8,778 bases of DNA from CAZWCX01 sp964632945 (GTDB lineage Bacteria > Planctomycetota > MHYJ01 > WSZJ01 > CAZWCX01): positions 1-8,778 of the forward strand of contig CAZWCX010000210.1 in NCBI GenBank assembly GCA_964632945.1, given 5' to 3'. Positions within the stretch are counted from its first letter, which is position 1, and every line of letters starts with the position of its first letter. Below are positions 6,475 to 8,778 of this stretch, piece by piece. The notes under the pieces were generated by a model, which saw only the letters and a list, made by a program, of their open reading frames with translations, was not told where the DNA came from and made no database searches. Both the position numbers and the translations under genes were made by a program.

Positions 6475-7391
6475 CCCGCCCCCCCGCTTCCGCCGCCTCC
6501 GGTATCCACCGGATCCGGGCCGAGGATCACCATTTGTCGGGCCGGGATGCCCTGGCTTTTCTCATCGGGTGCGCCTCCATCGGGATCATCGCGTTCCTGG
6601 ATCACCAGACCGGTCCCGAATTGGCGTTCTCCATCTTCTACATTCCACCGATCGCGTGGGTCGCCTGGTACGGGGGAATCTATTCCGCCATTGCCCTTTC
6701 CGTTCTGGGCGGCGCCGCCTGGCTGTATGTCGACTACGTCCAGGTTCCGGTCTCTCACGACGCCGTACACATTTGGAACGCCGGAGTCCGGCTCATCACG
6801 TTCCTGATCGTCGGCGTCGCGTTGGCGCGCCTCCGGGACGCGTATCGCCGGCTTCGCGATGCGGCGTATACGGATTCCCTCACCGGTGCGCCCAACAGCC
6901 GCGCCTTCTATACACGAGTCGAGATGGAACTGGCGCGCGCCCGTCGATCCCCGCGCACCCTCACCCTGGTGTTCCTGGACCTGGACAACTTCAAGACCGT
7001 GAACGATCGGATGGGACATCGGGTCGGCGACGAGGTGCTGTTGCAGACCGTCCGCTCCCTCCGGAGTCACCTCCGCGCCGGCGACGCATTCGCGCGCATG
7101 GGCGGGGACGAGTTCGCGGCCCTGCTCGTGCACGCTTCCCCGGCCGAACTCCCTGGCGTGCTGGATCGGCTGCATCGCGACCTCGTGTCCGACTTGTCCG
7201 CGCGGGGCTGGCCCGTGACTCCCAGCATCGGCGCCGTCACCTTTCCCGCTCCGCCGGACAACGTGGAGGTCATGGTCCAGCAGGCCGACGAGCGGATGTA
7301 CCAGGGAAAGTCCATGGGCAAGAATCGAGTCGTCCATCACGTCGAGCATGCGACCACGCCCGCCGCATCGCCGACCCAGGACAGGGAGTAG
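6471..7391 (+). CDS. Membrane-anchored diguanylate cyclase (GGDEF domain)
   Basis: A 306-residue inner-membrane protein predicted to make cyclic di-GMP from two GTP. Four hydrophobic segments lie at about 26-44, 50-67, 69-89 and 101-120 (including AFSIFYIPPIAWVAWYGG), a compact four-helix sensor region of unnamed type. The cytoplasmic GGDEF domain follows from about 130: DSLTGAPNSRAF, FLDLDNFKTVND, GHRVGDEVL, then RAGD (202-205), ARM and GGDEF (211-215). Catalytic and metal-binding residues are intact. RAGD sits exactly five residues before GGDEF, matching the product-inhibition I-site (RxxD). The GTG at 6471 overlaps the add stop (GTGA), and translation is probably coupled. An earlier GTG at 6402 would overlap add by 73 nt and add a basic tail, so it was rejected. 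No EAL domain is present. The signal sensed is unknown. Confidence 0.9.
   Translation: MTRPPASAASGIHRIRAEDHHLSGRDALAFLIGCASIGIIAFLDHQTGPELAFSIFYIPPIAWVAWYGGIYSAIALSVLGGAAWLYVDYVQVPVSHDAVHIWNAGVRLITFLIVGVALARLRDAYRRLRDAAYTDSLTGAPNSRAFYTRVEMELARARRSPRTLTLVFLDLDNFKTVNDRMGHRVGDEVLLQTVRSLRSHLRAGDAFARMGGDEFAALLVHASPAELPGVLDRLHRDLVSDLSARGWPVTPSIGAVTFPAPPDNVEVMVQQADERMYQGKSMGKNRVVHHVEHATTPAASPTQDRE
7384..7388 (+). promoter_or_regulatory. Shine-Dalgarno of the triple-Usp gene
   Basis: GGGAG lies 6 nt before the ATG at 7395, inside the last codons of the diguanylate cyclase gene. Only 3 nt separate that gene's TAG from the next ATG, indicating one transcript. Confidence 0.6.
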
Positions 7392-7394
7392 AAC

Positions 7395-8666
7395 ATGGCC
7401 ATCCTGTGCGGTACGGACTTCTCCCCCCACGCCGCCGCGGCGGCGGACGCGGCCGCGGCCCTGGCGATCCGGTGCTCCGAGCCCCTCGAGCTCGCCCACG
7501 TCGCGGTGGCGGGCGAGCCGCCGGAGCCGGCCCGGGCTGCGCTGGCCGCGGAAGCTGAACGGCTCCGCGCCCTCGGCGCCGAGGTCCGCGCAGAGACTCT
7601 CACCGGCCCCCCGGAGGCGGCCCTCACCGCCCACGCGGAGCGGACGGACGCGCGGTTGATCGTGGTCGCCTCCCTGGGTCAGCGTCCGGGCGGAGAGTGG
7701 ACCCTCGGCAGTTCGGCGGAACGGTTGGTCGTGGTGAGCAAGGTTCCGGTGCTCGTGGTCCGGGACGCGGTCCGCCTCGTCGACTGGGCGCGCAAGTCGC
7801 GCCGACTGCGCGCGATGGTGGGCGTGGACTTTTCCACCACGTCGGATGCGGCCGTGCGCTGGCTGGCCGGGCTGCGCGCCCTGCACGCGTGCGACGCGAT
7901 CCTCACCCACGTCTGCTGGAGCCCAGGCGAGCACCGGCGACTGCGCATCGAGGGCCCGCTCGATCTCGAGCAGCCTCATCCGGAAGTGGAACGCGCGCTC
8001 GGCCGCGATTTGGGGGCCCGGTTCCTTCCCCTGGGGGGCGAGGGAGAAGCGCGCCTCCAGATCCGCAGCGGGCTCGGCCGCCCGGCGGATCACCTGTTGC
8101 AGATCGCGACCGAGGAGGGGGTCGATCTCCTCATCGTGGGCACGCACCAGCGAACCGGTCTGAGCAAGCTCTGGCACGGCTCGGTGTCGCACGACATCCT
8201 CCGGTTCGCCAAGACCTCGGTGGCGTGCGTGCCGACCACCGCCCGGGGGGCGGGGAGCCCGGCGGCGATCCCGGAATTGCGTCAGGTGGTGGCGGCGACC
8301 GACCTGTCGGAGCCCGGCAATCGGGCAATCCCCTTCGCCTACGCCTTGCTGGGCGCCGGCGGGTGCGTCCACCTCGTTCACGTGACCGACACGCCCGGGA
8401 AGGAGCGGGAGATCGAGGATCGACTGCGGTCGCTGGTCCCGGACGCCGCGATCGCGCGCGGCATCGAGACGCACGTGCACGTCGTGCCCGACGCGAATGC
8501 GGCGCGGGCGATCGCCCAGTCGGCGGAACGGACCGGGGCCGATTTGATCGTGGTCGCGTCGCAGGGGCGGACGGGGCTGGCCAAAGTGGTGATGGGCTCG
8601 GTGGCGCGTTCGCTGCTGGAAATCACGCTCCGCCCGGTGCTGGTGATGCGCCCGCCGCCGGAATGA
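7395..8666 (+). CDS. Three-domain universal stress protein (UspA family)
   Basis: A 423-residue cytosolic protein made of three Usp domains in series, at about 1-124, 137-282 and 295-419. Each begins with the usual strand and acidic residue (CGTDFS, VGVDFS, AATDLS) and ends with the hydrophobic VPVLVV-type strand. The ATP-binding loop (G-2x-G-9x-G-S/T) differs between copies. Domain 1 has SLGQRPGGEWTLGSS and domain 2 has GTHQRTGLSKLWHGS (second Gly replaced by Gln). Domain 3 has ASQGRTGLAKVVMGS (first Gly replaced by Ala). Domain 3 is nearest to an ATP-binding loop, and the others may be degenerate. Most Usp proteins have one or two domains, so three in one chain is less common. Usp proteins support survival under stress, and some bind ATP or cyclic nucleotides. 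Being last in the operon after add and a diguanylate cyclase suggests a stress or nucleotide-signalling role; this is inference. Confidence 0.9.
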   Translation: MAILCGTDFSPHAAAAADAAAALAIRCSEPLELAHVAVAGEPPEPARAALAAEAERLRALGAEVRAETLTGPPEAALTAHAERTDARLIVVASLGQRPGGEWTLGSSAERLVVVSKVPVLVVRDAVRLVDWARKSRRLRAMVGVDFSTTSDAAVRWLAGLRALHACDAILTHVCWSPGEHRRLRIEGPLDLEQPHPEVERALGRDLGARFLPLGGEGEARLQIRSGLGRPADHLLQIATEEGVDLLIVGTHQRTGLSKLWHGSVSHDILRFAKTSVACVPTTARGAGSPAAIPELRQVVAATDLSEPGNRAIPFAYALLGAGGCVHLVHVTDTPGKEREIEDRLRSLVPDAAIARGIETHVHVVPDANAARAIAQSAERTGADLIVVASQGRTGLAKVVMGSVARSLLEITLRPVLVMRPPPE

Positions 8667-8687
8667 TCGCCCGCACCGGAGAACCGA

Positions 8688-8723
8688 CCGGACCGGGGGG
8701 CGCCGGCCCGGCGACCGGTCCGG
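8688..8723 (+). terminator. Two-tier GC hairpin after the Usp gene
   Basis: Outer arms CCGGACCGG and CCGGTCCGG (8688-8696 / 8715-8723) pair perfectly over 9 bp. An inner stem CGCCG / CGGCG (8701-8705 / 8709-8713) closes on a 3-nt loop. It begins 21 nt after the stop codon. There is no T-run directly after it, so it is a probable transcript end without the standard U-tract. Confidence 0.5.
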
Positions 8724-8725
8724 CT

Positions 8726-8773
8726 AGCCCGGATTATTCGCGAACAGCTTCGCTGCTCGTGAACAATCCGGCT
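8726..8773. repeat. 48-bp near-perfect palindrome, possible dispersed repeat or bidirectional terminator
   Basis: Arms of 23 and 22 nt flank a TTC loop. The left arm reads AGCCCGGATTATTCGCGAAC then AGC; the right arm is its complement with one bulged C, two A-C mismatches and one G-T wobble. The ATTATT/AACAAT core stands out in GC-rich DNA. It lies right after another hairpin and close to the window edge. The form resembles small palindromic repeats scattered between genes in many GC-rich genomes. It could also end transcripts from both sides. Confidence 0.55.
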
Positions 8774-8778
8774 CCGTC

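Noticed and set aside
6414..8480. 688-aa open frame on the minus strand opposite the diguanylate cyclase and Usp genes
   Set aside because: Spans two real genes in antisense and has no family features; composition artefact.

Overview
This is a GC-rich bacterial window. Its most obvious AT-rich stretch is a promoter region of about 100 bp near position 2000. It holds seven protein-coding genes in three blocks. I see no rRNA, tRNA, CRISPR array, recognisable transposase or phage gene. The gene content is housekeeping and signalling: PLP synthesis, MutS2, a thiamine-binding protein, adenosine deaminase, c-di-GMP signalling and universal stress proteins. It does not fix a phylum. Very long open frames antisense to every gene are what high-GC coding sequence produces and are not annotated.

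Block 1 (1-2080, minus strand) is a vitamin B6 module. A MocR-type regulator (GntR-like winged helix fused to an aminotransferase-like PLP domain) is followed 142 bp downstream by the start of pdxS, the synthase subunit of DXP-independent PLP synthesis, cut by the window edge. Upstream of the regulator is an AT-rich control region with a perfect TATAAT -10 box. A tandem 8-bp repeat overlaps the core promoter and a related half-site lies 76 bp away, which suggests autoregulation by this PLP-binding regulator.

Between block 1 and block 2 lie about 450 bp (2080-2527) with no recognisable gene. A GC-rich hairpin sits just downstream of block 2.

Block 2 (2528-5245, minus strand) is mutS2 followed, 10 nt later, by a small MTH1187/YqgV-family thiamine-binding protein. 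The Shine-Dalgarno of the second gene touches the stop codon of mutS2, so the pair is almost certainly co-translated. A candidate leaderless promoter sits directly before mutS2.

Block 3 (5329-8666, plus strand) diverges from mutS2 across a 157-bp gap. It is a tight three-gene operon: adenosine deaminase (add), a four-helix membrane diguanylate cyclase with intact GGDEF and I-site motifs (GTGA start/stop overlap), and a protein of three fused universal stress (UspA) domains. After the last stop come two hairpins in series. The second is a 48-bp near-palindrome with AT-rich arms that looks like a dispersed repeat.

I found no convincing undescribed multi-gene system. The points most worth a second look are the MocR operator layout, the add/diguanylate cyclase/triple-Usp operon, the altered LDLRG motif in the MutS2 Smr domain, and the terminal palindrome.
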